A DNA stretch of 64,000 nucleotides from assembly GCF_000829435.1 (NCBI RefSeq), contig NZ_JXRP01000019.1:372001-436000 (forward strand). Direction: 5' to 3'. The first letter of the stretch is position 1, and every line of letters begins with the position of its first letter. A model generated the notes under the pieces. That model saw only the letters and a list, made by a program, of their open reading frames with translations, was not told the DNA's origin and searched no databases. Both the position numbers and the translations under genes were made by a program. This DNA is from Jeotgalibacillus soli (GTDB lineage: Bacteria > Bacillota > Bacilli > Bacillales > Jeotgalibacillaceae). This document shows, one piece after another, positions 30,684 through 40,194 of this stretch.

Positions 30684-31337
30684 CGACTTGGTTGAGCCGC
30701 TTATGTACCATTTACCATCTTCAAACGAGCAGAAAAAAAGCTTTTCAGGATTCGGGTATCCTTGATTCAACAATTCTTTTCTAAGCCACGGCTCATCCTT
30801 TTGAATTCTTGCTAAATGGTCATACTGAATTTCACCATCCATAATGAGAGGCAGTGAGAGTTCACCTTCTCTCCTTCCCTTTTTTAATACTGTTAAAATC
30901 CCTGAGGGCTCAAGGATGGCAAAATCAATTTCCTGCAAATCAAAAATATTTTTTTCTCGAAGCTGCTGCATTAAATCATCAATATTATAACGATTTCGTT
31001 TCATTTCCTTTTTGATGATTTCACCATGACGAATTAATACAGAGGGGGTACCATCAACTAAATCACGAAATGGTTTGTATTTAAGGGAAATAAAAGACAA
31101 AAAAACCTGCACCCCCATCAATAGCATCATTGGGTAGATGGCATCAAACATCTTCATATAGGGGTCTTCTATCGCAAAGACAGCGACCTCAGCAATCATC
31201 ATAAAGACGATAAGATCAAGTAAGCTTAATTCACCGACTTCCCGCTTTCCCATTAAGCGAAATATAAGCAAAATGATCCCATAAAGTACCAATGTCCTAA
31301 ACCCAGTGACAAGATAAATGTCTAGCAATTCATTCAT
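30678..31337 (-). CDS. DUF421 membrane protein (YrbG/YetF-like)
   Basis: A ~219-residue protein with three N-terminal transmembrane helices (residues ~5-95) and a C-terminal soluble domain of the DUF421/YetF type ('DGTPSVLIRHGEIIKKEMKRN', 'LPLIMDGEIQYD'). The family is common and often multi-copy in spore formers; its function is unknown. Position between spoVB and yrzE matches yrbG of B. subtilis. Start chosen at the ATG at 31337 near GAAGAAAGGA; a GTG four codons earlier is possible. Confidence 0.87.
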   Translation of the reverse strand: MNELLDIYLVTGFRTLVLYGIILLIFRLMGKREVGELSLLDLIVFMMIAEVAVFAIEDPYMKMFDAIYPMMLLMGVQVFLSFISLKYKPFRDLVDGTPSVLIRHGEIIKKEMKRNRYNIDDLMQQLREKNIFDLQEIDFAILEPSGILTVLKKGRREGELSLPLIMDGEIQYDHLARIQKDEPWLRKELLNQGYPNPEKLFFCSFEDGKWYISGSTKSS

Positions 31338-31431
31338 TCCTTTCTTCACCGTTTTCTAAAGTAGTATGACCTTTCTAGTGATTGATTACCCGTTGAGAAA
31401 ACAGTGCCTTGGCTAAAAAAGGAGGAGTACG

Positions 31432-31824
31432 ATGTCTGCTTGGTATCAAGTTGGAAAAGGAATTGCATTTGGATTGTTGATCATCATGATGACGGTTTTG
31501 GTCACTTCTTTTGCTGCTGCAACGATCCTGTCTCTTACCCCCATCAAGGAACTCGATATGGCTCACTGGCTTGAAGGAGTGACATTTATCATTTTGTTAA
31601 TCGGCGGAATGGTAGGAGGGGCTGTATCAAAAAGAAAGGGATTAATCGTGGGATTAGTTATTGGCCTCACTTTTTTTAGTGTCTCATTGCTGCTATCAAA
31701 AGAACAGGGAATAGATATCTGGCTTTCTTCTTGGCTGAGGGGCGTACTGATCCTCTTTATCAGTATGGTTGGGGGAATTGTCGGCATTAATTTATTTGGC
31801 GGACAAAAAGAGAAAAAGGGATAA
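31432..31824 (+). CDS. TIGR04086-type small membrane protein (YrzE-like)
   Basis: A 130-residue protein with four predicted transmembrane helices (about residues 8-32, 45-63, 70-88, 100-122) and no soluble domain. It matches in size, topology and position the YrzE family of Bacillus, whose function is unknown. AAGGAGG precedes the ATG. It is divergent from the DUF421 gene and converges with yajC at a terminator. Confidence 0.82.
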   Translation: MSAWYQVGKGIAFGLLIIMMTVLVTSFAAATILSLTPIKELDMAHWLEGVTFIILLIGGMVGGAVSKRKGLIVGLVIGLTFFSVSLLLSKEQGIDIWLSSWLRGVLILFISMVGGIVGINLFGGQKEKKG

Positions 31825-31844
31825 TCATAAATGATTATCCCTTT
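31815..31844. terminator. Bidirectional terminator between yrzE and yajC
   Basis: A 14-bp perfect stem (aaagggataatcat and its complement) with a 2-base gap, overlapping the yrzE stop codon. T-rich tracts follow on both strands. Confidence 0.85.
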
Positions 31845-31851
31845 GTTTTTA

Positions 31852-32118
31852 TTAAAGTGATTTTTCTAAAACTTCACGCACTGCGTTACGGTCAAATGTT
31901 AGACGAGTTCCGTCGCCACATTTCAAAATGACCTTACCTTCGTCAATGCCATCGATAATGCCGTGAAGGCCACCAATCGTTACAACTTTATCACCTTTTG
32001 CCAAACCTGTTTGCATTTCTACTACTTTCTTTTGACGCTTTTGCTGTGGACGAATTAAAAATAAGTACATCAATCCGAACATCAAAATAAGTGGTAGTAA
32101 AGTAACTAACGTTTCCAT
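31852..32118 (-). CDS. yajC: Preprotein translocase subunit YajC
   Basis: An 88-residue protein with one N-terminal membrane helix ('LLPLILMFGLMYLFLI') followed by 'RPQQKRQKKVVEMQTGLAKGDKVVTIGGL', the family hallmark. YajC associates with SecDF. It is the last gene of the queA-tgt-yajC group, the common bacterial order. GGAGGAAATA precedes the ATG. Confidence 0.96.
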   Translation of the reverse strand: METLVTLLPLILMFGLMYLFLIRPQQKRQKKVVEMQTGLAKGDKVVTIGGLHGIIDGIDEGKVILKCGDGTRLTFDRNAVREVLEKSL

Positions 32119-32153
32119 ATTGTTCTATTTCCTCCTTCCTGCCGTTCCATCTA

Positions 32154-33308
<1,155 letters not shown>

Positions 33309-34343
33309 CTATTTGATCAGCATGGCATCGCCAAAGCTGAAAAAGCGATAGTTTTTTTCCACAGCTTCCCGATAAGCGGAAAGTGTGGCTTCTCTTCCTG
33401 CCAGTGCACTAACCAGCATAATCAGTGTTGACTTCGGCAGATGAAAATTCGTAATTAAAGCGTCAACAGCTTTAAATGTATATCCTGGATAAATAAATAT
33501 ACTTGTCCACCCGTTTGCTTCTGCAAAATGTCCATTCTCGGTAGCGATCGTTTCAAGTGTACGTGTAGAGGTTGTCCCAACAGTGATGATTCGCCCGCCT
33601 TGAGCTTTTGTATTATTTAATAGTTCGGCTGTCTCTTTTGACATCTGATAGTATTCACTGTGCATATCATGATCTTCAATAGAGTTCACGGATACAGGGC
33701 GAAACGTTCCTAGCCCAACATGGAGAGTGACAAAAGCAATTCTTACTCCTTTGGCGTGAATGCGTTCGAGCAGCTCCTCCGTAAAATGAAGACCTGCTGT
33801 CGGAGCTGCTGCTGAACCACGCTCTTTTGCAAATACTGTTTGATAACGATCTCGATCATCAAGTTTCTCTTTAATGTAAGGCGGAAGTGGCATATCTCCA
33901 AGCTGGTCTAACAGCTCATAGAAAATGCCCTCATATGAAAACTCCACTACCCTGGCTCCCTGCTCTCCAATGGATTTACAGGTTGCCTTTAAACGACCAT
34001 CACCGAAGCTGATCACTGTGCCAACCTTTAAACGTTTCGCAGGCTTTACAAGTGTTTCCCATTGATCTCCTTCACGCTGCTTCAAAAGAAGCAGCTCAAT
34101 GGTCGCACCTGTATCCTCTTTCTGCCCAATTAAACGAGCAGGCAGAACTTTTGTGTCGTTTAGAACGAGGCAGTCTCCATCATTTAAATAGTCGATTATT
34201 TCAATGAAAGACTGGTGTGACACAGCTCCTGTATGCTTGTCCACAATCATCAGCCTGCTTGACGTTCGGTCCTCTAAAGGAACCTGTGCAATCAGTTCAT
34301 CAGGTAAATAAAAATCAAAATCCTCTATCTTCACTGCATTCAC
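33309..34343 (-). CDS. queA: S-adenosylmethionine:tRNA ribosyltransferase-isomerase
   Basis: Transfers and isomerises the ribosyl group of S-adenosylmethionine to preQ1-tRNA, giving epoxyqueuosine. The 344-residue product shows '[22 protein letters not shown]', '[14 protein letters not shown]', '[11 protein letters not shown]' and '[16 protein letters not shown]'. It is followed directly by tgt. Length and motif order match the family. Confidence 0.97.
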   Translation of the reverse strand: MNAVKIEDFDFYLPDELIAQVPLEDRTSSRLMIVDKHTGAVSHQSFIEIIDYLNDGDCLVLNDTKVLPARLIGQKEDTGATIELLLLKQREGDQWETLVKPAKRLKVGTVISFGDGRLKATCKSIGEQGARVVEFSYEGIFYELLDQLGDMPLPPYIKEKLDDRDRYQTVFAKERGSAAAPTAGLHFTEELLERIHAKGVRIAFVTLHVGLGTFRPVSVNSIEDHDMHSEYYQMSKETAELLNNTKAQGGRIITVGTTSTRTLETIATENGHFAEANGWTSIFIYPGYTFKAVDALITNFHLPKSTLIMLVSALAGREATLSAYREAVEKNYRFFSFGDAMLIK

Positions 34344-34373
34344 CCTTATTCTTTCTTTATAATTCGATTACAA

Positions 34374-34580
34374 CTATCGAAAACGTCCAATCACAAAAAA
34401 GATACCCGTTAAAATAAGACTAACGACAATCGATGTCACGATTGGAAAATAAACCGTCATATTTTCTCTTTTCACTACAATATCCCCAGGCAGCTTGCCC
34501 AATTTAACAAACTGCATCACAAAGCCAATGATCAGGATAACCGCTCCTATGATCATTAACGTTTTTGGTAAACTGGTCAA
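34374..34580 (-). CDS. DUF2905 small membrane protein
   Basis: A 68-residue protein with two transmembrane helices joined by '[22 protein letters not shown]', the signature of DUF2905. Function is unknown. It overlaps the end of ruvB by 4 bases and stands between ruvB and queA, its usual place in Bacillaceae, so it is co-transcribed with ruvAB-queA-tgt. Confidence 0.88.
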   Translation of the reverse strand: MTSLPKTLMIIGAVILIIGFVMQFVKLGKLPGDIVVKRENMTVYFPIVTSIVVSLILTGIFFVIGRFR

Positions 34581-35581
34581 TTATTTGGCACCTCCAACTG
34601 AAAGTGATGATACACTAGATCGGTTACCACTCTTCCCCTCGGTGTACGCTGCAGAAAACCAATTTGCAGCAAATATGGTTCATATACATCTTCAATTGTT
34701 GAGGACTCCTCACCTATACTTGCAGCAATCGTATCAAGTCCAACAGGACCGCCTCTAAATCGTTCAATTATGCCCAGTAAGAGCTTATGGTCAATATGAT
34801 CAAGTCCAAGCTGGTCAACCTGTAATAGTTCAAGCGACTCCTGTGCTAAAGAGAAGGAAATCTCTCCGTCCGCCCTTACCTGCACATAATCCCGAACGCG
34901 TCGCAGAAGACGATTGGCAATTCGAGGTGTTCCTCGAGAGCGTCTTGCAATTTCACAAGCACCTGCAGCATCAATTTCAGTATTAAAAATTTGTGCTGTT
35001 CTTTTGATGATTTCGACTAGATGATGCTCCTGATAGTATTCAAGGCGGCTTAATACACCAAAACGGTCACGGAGCGGTGCCGATATTGCTCCTGCTCTGG
35101 TCGTCGCACCTACCAATGTAAAAGGAGGCAGGTCCAGCCGAACGGATCTGGCACTTGGACCTTTTCCGATAACTATATCTAAGCAAAAATCTTCCATCGC
35201 AGGATAAAGCACCTCTTCTATCGCACGCGGAAGACGATGAATTTCATCAATGAATAATACATCTCCTGGCTCTAATCCAGATAATATAGCCGCCAGATCA
35301 CCAGGTCTTTCAATTGCAGGGCCTGAAGTAGTCCGCATGTTTACTCCCATCTCATTTGCAATAACTGCAGCAAGAGTTGTCTTCCCAAGACCGGGTGGAC
35401 CGTAAAGCAATACGTGATCCAATGTTTCTTTTCTTTTCAGCGCCGCTTCAATAAAGATTTCCAGATTATTTTTTACCTGATCTTGGCCAATATAAGATTT
35501 GAGGGTTTGAGGTCGAAGGGACTGCTCAAGGGATTGCTCATCCATATTTTCTGATTCACCTGATACAATACGGTCTTCCAT
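34577..35581 (-). CDS. ruvB: Holliday junction branch migration helicase RuvB
   Basis: The AAA+ motor of the RuvAB complex. The 334-residue product has Walker A '[11 protein letters not shown]', Walker B 'LFIDEIHRL', sensor 1 'LVGATTRAG', the arginine finger region 'PLRDRFGV' and a C-terminal winged helix ('[10 protein letters not shown]'). It follows ruvA by about 35 bases. The start codon has an AAAGGAGGG ribosome binding site. Confidence 0.98.
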   Translation of the reverse strand: MEDRIVSGESENMDEQSLEQSLRPQTLKSYIGQDQVKNNLEIFIEAALKRKETLDHVLLYGPPGLGKTTLAAVIANEMGVNMRTTSGPAIERPGDLAAILSGLEPGDVLFIDEIHRLPRAIEEVLYPAMEDFCLDIVIGKGPSARSVRLDLPPFTLVGATTRAGAISAPLRDRFGVLSRLEYYQEHHLVEIIKRTAQIFNTEIDAAGACEIARRSRGTPRIANRLLRRVRDYVQVRADGEISFSLAQESLELLQVDQLGLDHIDHKLLLGIIERFRGGPVGLDTIAASIGEESSTIEDVYEPYLLQIGFLQRTPRGRVVTDLVYHHFQLEVPNN

Positions 35582-35614
35582 GAGATCCCTCCTTTTAAAT
35601 GGTGCCGTTTTTCA

Positions 35615-36226
35615 CTACGAAAGCTTCAGCATCAGCTGCAAGCCTTTTTTTATATATTCGTCTGTAGAAAGGGACTCTTTCTTCAAAACAGGCTCAATTT
35701 TTTTCAATTCTCTCTCAGAATAGCCTAGTGCTTTTAATGCTAGCAGCGCTTCTTCCATTTCATGCCATTCGGAAAGATTCGCTTTATTTGGATCCGCAAA
35801 TAAATTCGGAAAATAATCCGGTACAACATCCTGAAGCTTGCCCTTTAGGTCAAGAATCATTTGTCTAGCCGTCTTCTTGCCAACCCCAGGGAACTTCGTT
35901 AAAAACGTATCGTTTTCGTTTTCAATCGCCTGAATTACCTGCTCTGGTGCACCAGCAGCCAGGATGGCAAGTGCTCCTTTTGGTCCAATTCCCGATACAC
36001 TTAAAAGCTTCATAAAAAGAAGCTTTTCTTCCATGGTCGGAAAACCAAATAACGTTAACTGATCCTCACGTACATATTGATAGGTGTATATGGTGACCAA
36101 TTCACCTTGCTTTGAAGACATTACAAAAGGATTAGGCATAAATAATTGATAGCCTATTCCTTGATGATCAACCACTACATACTCTGTCGATATTTGTGCA
36201 ATCTGACCTTTTATGTATTCGTACAT
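35615..36226 (-). CDS. ruvA: Holliday junction branch migration protein RuvA
   Basis: The junction-binding subunit of RuvAB. The 203-residue product has the OB-fold start '[13 protein letters not shown]', two helix-hairpin-helix motifs ('[16 protein letters not shown]', '[17 protein letters not shown]') and the C-terminal domain III that contacts RuvB ('[20 protein letters not shown]'). The frame opens ten codons earlier; AAAGGAAG precedes the ATG at 36226. Confidence 0.97.
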   Translation of the reverse strand: MYEYIKGQIAQISTEYVVVDHQGIGYQLFMPNPFVMSSKQGELVTIYTYQYVREDQLTLFGFPTMEEKLLFMKLLSVSGIGPKGALAILAAGAPEQVIQAIENENDTFLTKFPGVGKKTARQMILDLKGKLQDVVPDYFPNLFADPNKANLSEWHEMEEALLALKALGYSERELKKIEPVLKKESLSTDEYIKKGLQLMLKLS

Positions 36227-36264
36227 TAATTTCTTCCTTTCAAGTCCAAACTCCATTGTATCAT

Positions 36265-36293
36265 ATTATGCATGAGTAAAGACATTCATACAA
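36265..36293 (-). promoter_or_regulatory. Possible sigma-A promoter of ruvA
   Basis: Minus strand -35 TTGTAT, 17-base spacer, -10 CATAAT, about 40 bases before ruvA. The remaining ~120 bases up to the repeat at 36417 show no other signal that I can support. Confidence 0.45.
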
Positions 36294-36416
36294 CGAAGTT
36301 AAGGAGAATCATACAGCAAAAAATAAATAGAAACGTCCGTTCTTATTTTAACATAAATCCGTTGTATCTTCTTAAAAATTGGCTATCTTAAAGATAATGG
36401 TTAATTTTTGCACGAT

Positions 36417-36724
36417 ATTGATTGGAGCGGAAGGTGCGAGACTGTTGTGTGGAAAAGCGAATCAAAGGGAGACCCTGCAGGCGCATAGCTAGGCTGCTGA
36501 AAAAGTCGCTCATTTTCAAACTCGTAAAATCAATTCCCGAAATAACATTAATTTTACAATTGATTGCGGAATATAACCACTACATTATTATGAAAAAAGG
36601 GAGATAAAGCGGGGATTAATTTTTCGCTGTTTTTGAAAACCTTACTTTTTCAGTGCCCTCCGCACAGCGCCGAGGAGCGTCGGACCGCCCGCGTAAAGAG
36701 AACACCTGAAGCGGAAATCAACAG
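36417..36724 (+). repeat. Interspersed Bacillaceae repeat, copy 2, interrupted by a MITE-like insertion
   Basis: The outer parts (36417-36490 and 36660-36724) form one repeat unit that matches, in inverted orientation, the copy at 26075-26203: GATTGGAGCGG... at the left, then CAAAGGGAGACC, GCCGAGGAGCGTCGGAC, GAACACCTG and AGCGGAAATCAACAGG at the right. The central 169 bp are absent from copy 1 and carry terminal inverted repeats. No credible gene lies in this gap between ruvA and bofC; the frame at 36422-36607 spans the junction of the two repeats. Confidence 0.75.
36491..36659. mobile_element. MITE-like element nested in the interspersed repeat
   Basis: A 169-bp non-coding insert bounded by imperfect 16-bp terminal inverted repeats, AGGCTGCTGAAAAAGT on the left and the complement of AGGGCACTGAAAAAGT on the right. 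The flanks CGCATAGC and CGCACAGC look like a decayed 8-bp target duplication. The CTGAAAAAGT-type ends recall those of IS1182-like transposons, so a transposase elsewhere could have moved it. The inside is AT-rich and holds no ORF. Confidence 0.65.
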
Positions 36725-36751
36725 GTGATTTTAACAGAGTAAAGAAATAAA

Positions 36752-36777
36752 AACAACCGATCCGTTTGTCGGTTGTT
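36752..36777 (-). terminator. Terminator at the end of bofC
   Basis: A 9-bp stem (aacaaccga/tcggttgtt) with an 8-base loop overlapping the bofC stop codon and followed on the minus strand by TTTTTAT. Confidence 0.85.
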
Positions 36778-37096
36778 AATAGAAAGATGAGCTATAACCG
36801 CTTAGTTCTAACAGTGGTGACCATTCTTCTGTTTTGGTACGAAATATTACCTTGCCTTTAGACATATCTACAAGCTGCCAGTCTTGATATTTAGCCCAGA
36901 AATCCTCCATTGCTAGTATCTCTTCATTGTTCACTTCAAAGGCCTTATCACCGTCCTCATAATAGGTAATTAAGGTTACTTCAACGGTCTGTGGCCCAGT
37001 TGGCACTGCCGCTTTTATTAGAAACGCAGTACTGCTAAACAATATACAGGCTGCTAGTATACAGGCTCTGAAGATTATTGTACTATTCATGAGCAT
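36776..37096 (-). CDS. bofC: BofC-like forespore protein, short form
   Basis: BofC is a forespore-secreted inhibitor in the SpoIVB-to-sigma-K checkpoint. The 106-residue product has a signal-peptide-like N-terminus ('ACILAACILFSSTAFLIKA') and the BofC N-terminal domain ('TVEVTLITYYEDGD', 'MEDFWAKYQDWQLVDM', 'WSPLLELSGY'). It stops there: the C-terminal BofC domain of the ~170-residue B. subtilis protein is missing, and a terminator directly overlaps the stop, so no remnant follows. AGGGAGG precedes the ATG at 37096. Its place after ruvA matches B. subtilis, and a sigma-G-like promoter lies upstream. Confidence 0.82.
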   Translation of the reverse strand: MLMNSTIIFRACILAACILFSSTAFLIKAAVPTGPQTVEVTLITYYEDGDKAFEVNNEEILAMEDFWAKYQDWQLVDMSKGKVIFRTKTEEWSPLLELSGYSSSFY

Positions 37097-37115
37097 CACA
37101 CCTCCCTCTACCGGG

Positions 37116-37145
37116 TAGTGTGGTTTTATTTTGAGAAGTTATTCA
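37116..37145 (-). promoter_or_regulatory. Putative sigma-G (forespore) promoter of bofC
   Basis: Minus strand -35 TGAATA and -10 CACACTA with a 17-base spacer, close to the sigma-G consensus (TGMATA, CATAMTA). It ends about 20 bases before the bofC start. BofC is made under sigma-G in B. subtilis, which supports the call. Confidence 0.6.
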
Positions 37146-37288
37146 TAAAAAAATGATTAGCTAAATATTGTTATCTACATGTAAATCAAATTTTGATGCC
37201 TTTTATTATCTTATCTTCAATGTGATAATAAGCTGGCATAGATGATTACGACAGCTTTTTCACTATTAACAAAAGCATATACTCTTGA

Positions 37289-37816
37289 CTAGACTTCTGT
37301 CATCAGCGCCTTTAAATATTCCATATTTTCATGCTCCCATTTTTCATCATATCCTGAGCGAAGACCGTTATCTAATGACTGGGCAACTCGATACGCGGCT
37401 TTATCATCGGATACAAAAATCTTATAGTCACCGCCAACCCGATCTTTTAGAACCTGTATCATTTCATTTTGAATGGAACTAGTATGATTACGAAGGACAG
37501 ATGCAGCAACCTCCTTATTATGAACAATTACTTTCGCATCCTTTACTCCATCTATTTGATTTAATGCCTCCGTTAATTCGTCTGAAAATTCACCTTGATG
37601 GATTTCATTTCTAGCGTTCGATTCATCAGCCATAAAGCCGTCCATTTCCGTAAGATCTTGTTTAGAATTTTCATTATATCGTTCATCATTCCAATTTAAA
37701 AGGGGTGTTGCTTGATTGTCTCCCGAGACTCCGACATCCGCATTATCTGATTGATCCGCACAGCCTAACAGCAACAGGCCAACCATAAAAAACATCATCC
37801 ACGCATATATTTTCAT
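37289..37816 (-). CDS. YhcN/YlaJ-family spore lipoprotein
   Basis: A 175-residue lipoprotein: signal peptide with lipobox 'LLLLGC' (Cys 19), then an acidic linker and a ~90-residue YhcN/YlaJ domain ('ALNQIDGVKDAKVIVHNKEVAASVL', 'VGGDYKIFVSDDKAAY'). Members are spore-associated; CoxA, which follows safA in B. subtilis, is one. Here the gene is 56 bases downstream of ysxE and in the same direction as safA, so it may be the CoxA counterpart. AGGAGG precedes the ATG. About 190 bases separate it from bofC. Confidence 0.85.
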   Translation of the reverse strand: MKIYAWMMFFMVGLLLLGCADQSDNADVGVSGDNQATPLLNWNDERYNENSKQDLTEMDGFMADESNARNEIHQGEFSDELTEALNQIDGVKDAKVIVHNKEVAASVLRNHTSSIQNEMIQVLKDRVGGDYKIFVSDDKAAYRVAQSLDNGLRSGYDEKWEHENMEYLKALMTEV

Positions 37817-37871
37817 TCATTTTCCTCCTAAGTGGGTTGTCTCTAGCGTGTGAGGAAAACGGGTTATTCAT

Positions 37872-38852
37872 TCAAACAGAAAGCTTTCTAATTCTTGTCA
37901 ACACATCCATAACAAATTTTTTTCTCTGGTGGATCTGCTTTACACTTAAATTGTTTAGATAGGATAGGAAACGGAGGTCATTCTTTTCCTTTGATTCGAT
38001 AAAACGGTTCCATTCTCGGTAAACATCCCCAGGATAAAGTAAACCCGTTAAAAAGACCGGACAATCTTTAAAATCAGCAATGATCGCATGGTCAAATAAC
38101 AGATCGATTTGCCATCCAATTGATGGAAGCACTCGATTAGCCCATTGTACATACTCAATGATGGGATGAGAACGGCTAGCAAGATCAAAATCAATTAACG
38201 CAACTCTTGATTTATTAATAATAAAATTATGATGTGCAACATCCCCATGAACAAGATAACCATGTTGAAGGCCGGTGTTTTTCTCCAATAGAGATAAACG
38301 AGTTAGTGATTCAACCCCAAGGCTGGTATAGTACTGAATGATTGAAGATGGAAGAAATTGCATTAAAGATGCCTTATGGGACTGCCACTGATTAAACCTT
38401 CTCTGCCATCGCTCGATCCATCTTTCCTCAGGAAATTGAATCAATATTTTTTTCGGCAATAATTGAGATAATTGGTGAAACTGGTGAAGCATTTGTAACA
38501 CTTGATTTCGTTGTACACTCATACGATAGTTAACTGCATCACCTTCCATAAATAGGAAAATTAAATAATACTTTGAATCAATTTCGATTAACTCTTTTCG
38601 ATTCCACCTATGTAGATATGGTGCGTTTTGAAAAGAGTTCTTTTCTAATTGGAAATGAAGATCACGGATGCGAGCTGCAAGCTTTCTATCCGTATACCCC
38701 TTAACAATCCACTTCTCTTCCCCTGTCATCCATTTATAGACATTTTTCTTAATTGGATAAAGTTCATTATTCTTTATAGAGTTCTTTGTTAAAAACGAAA
38801 GAAGACGAGACATCTCGTCTTCTTTTGATTGATTATTCCAGTCCATCTTCAT
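37872..38852 (-). CDS. ysxE: Spore coat kinase-like protein YsxE (CotS family)
   Basis: A protein kinase-fold protein of the CotS/YsxE spore coat group, 326 residues from the ATG at 38852. Visible are the catalytic-loop-like 'YLVHGDVAHHNFIIN' (residues ~215) and the DFG-like 'VALIDFDLASRSHPIIEY', so both aminoglycoside phosphotransferase motifs are kept; activity is not shown for the family. The start is uncertain: the first ATG overlaps the safA end by 20 bases and has no clear ribosome binding site, while the ATG at codon 14 ('MSRLLSFL') falls in the loop of a strong hairpin. Confidence 0.85.
   Translation of the reverse strand: MKMDWNNQSKEDEMSRLLSFLTKNSIKNNELYPIKKNVYKWMTGEEKWIVKGYTDRKLAARIRDLHFQLEKNSFQNAPYLHRWNRKELIEIDSKYYLIFLFMEGDAVNYRMSVQRNQVLQMLHQFHQLSQLLPKKILIQFPEERWIERWQRRFNQWQSHKASLMQFLPSSIIQYYTSLGVESLTRLSLLEKNTGLQHGYLVHGDVAHHNFIINKSRVALIDFDLASRSHPIIEYVQWANRVLPSIGWQIDLLFDHAIIADFKDCPVFLTGLLYPGDVYREWNRFIESKEKNDLRFLSYLNNLSVKQIHQRKKFVMDVLTRIRKLSV
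38798..38825 (-). terminator. Terminator-like hairpin after safA, inside the 5' end of ysxE
   Basis: A 13-bp perfect inverted repeat (AAAGAAGACGAGA and its complement) separated by 2 bases, 8 bases past the safA stop, followed on the minus strand by CGTTTTTAAC. It has the form of a rho-independent terminator but lies within the ysxE reading frame. Confidence 0.65.
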
Positions 38853-40056
38853 CTAACCGCGGAACCATATATGGCATTTGTCCAAATGGCTGCTGCATAT
38901 AACCTGGACCCATTCCCGGCTGGCCATACATTGGCATATACCCTTGACCTGGACCCGTTCCTGGTTGCCCATACATTGGCGTATATCCTTGACCTAGACC
39001 CATTCCTGGTTGGCCATACATTGGCGTATATCCTTGACCTAGACCCATTCCTGGTTGGCCATAGGAATGGGACATATACCCATGATCCATTCCTGTTCCG
39101 TACATTGGCTGCATGTATGCATGCTCCATATCTGAGCTATCCATTGCATGCATATGGTGTGCCATTTCCGGATTAGCATGAAATGGCTGTGGTTTTACAT
39201 ATGGAACGGGCTGCATATATTGTTGTTGTCCCCCGCATCCACAAGATTTTTTTGGCGGTATTCCCATTGCGTTCGGCTGTTGAGGATAAGCGGTTGGATG
39301 TTGGTATGCATGGTGTTCTGGTGATTCATCATAGTGTGCCGGCATTGGCATATACTGCGCCCCCTGCACTTGTGGAGCGTACATTCCTGGACCCATTGAT
39401 GCAGGAGCTGCAGGAAAAGGAAAAGGTCCCCACCCCGCTCCAGGCATCACTGGTGTAACTGGAATACACGATGGATCCATCATTGGCATCATTCCTTCTT
39501 GTAAATATTGTACTGATGGACCTTCTTCCATCATAGGTAAAACAGGCGGCTCTTCCACACCTTTTACTGGAGCTTCTGGCATTGGTGGTGCTGGAGGTGG
39601 TGGTGGTGTTAGTGCTGGCTGCGGCTGCGGCTGCGCCTGCAAGAGATGAAGATTATACGTTTGATAAATATCCACCTCCGGTTGCATCATGATTGGCTGA
39701 GGTGCTGGCTGCGGCTGGAAATGAGGCATTATTATTTGCGGCATTGGCTGCGGCACGGGTTGCGACTGCGGTACTTGTGGTGCTGGCTGCATTTTCGGCA
39801 ATATATATTCTGGGTAAGCTACTGGAGGCATAACTGAAGGTTTGTGTTCTTTGAAGGGATGAGAAATTGTCGTTTCCTTTACCATCACTCCCTTATTCCC
39901 TTTACCTTCTGACGGCACTTTTATTTTCATTCCTGGCATGATCATATCCGGATTAGATAATTGTGTATTTACAGCCTTTAACTCTTCAAAGGATACATTA
40001 TATTTCTTGGCGATTGTCCAAAGTGAATCACCTTTTTGGACGATATGGATTTTCAC
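38833..40056 (-). CDS. safA: Spore coat morphogenetic protein SafA
   Basis: SafA directs inner spore coat assembly. The 407-residue product has one N-terminal LysM domain ('IVQKGDSLWTIAKKYNVSFEELKAVNTQL'-type, residues ~3-48) that binds cortex peptidoglycan, then a long low-complexity Pro/Gln/Met/Gly/Tyr region. Near the end are 15-residue tandem repeats 'YGQPGMGLGQGYTPM'. A GTG at 40056 is the start because AAGGAGGG lies 6 bases before it; the frame opens eight codons earlier. It is divergent from niaR, as in B. subtilis, and ends at a hairpin. Confidence 0.9.
   Translation of the reverse strand: MKIHIVQKGDSLWTIAKKYNVSFEELKAVNTQLSNPDMIMPGMKIKVPSEGKGNKGVMVKETTISHPFKEHKPSVMPPVAYPEYILPKMQPAPQVPQSQPVPQPMPQIIMPHFQPQPAPQPIMMQPEVDIYQTYNLHLLQAQPQPQPALTPPPPPAPPMPEAPVKGVEEPPVLPMMEEGPSVQYLQEGMMPMMDPSCIPVTPVMPGAGWGPFPFPAAPASMGPGMYAPQVQGAQYMPMPAHYDESPEHHAYQHPTAYPQQPNAMGIPPKKSCGCGGQQQYMQPVPYVKPQPFHANPEMAHHMHAMDSSDMEHAYMQPMYGTGMDHGYMSHSYGQPGMGLGQGYTPMYGQPGMGLGQGYTPMYGQPGTGPGQGYMPMYGQPGMGPGYMQQPFGQMPYMVPRLDEDGLE
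38901..39060 (-). repeat. 45-bp tandem repeat within safA
   Basis: About 3.5 units of 45 bp (38901-38945, 38946-38990, 38991-39035, 39036-39060) encode 'GQPGMGLGQGYTPMY' variants. Units 2-4 differ at only a few bases, so the array is recent and could change length by slippage. Confidence 0.85.
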
Positions 40057-40194
40057 ATATTTCCCTCCTTCATGGCTCATTCCCTATATCCTATGAATGG
40101 CTTTTCTTTTTGCCACGATTAATTACAAATGGGCTCATCAGCTGCTCTATGATACAATAGCGACAAACTGTGAATGAAAGAGGTAGAGAGATTA

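Noticed and set aside
36422-36607. Short ORF between ruvA and bofC
   Set aside because: It crosses from the outer repeat into the inserted MITE-like element, so its frame is accidental.
38901-39060. CRISPR-like array
   Set aside because: The 45-bp units are adjacent without spacers and encode in-frame SafA residues.
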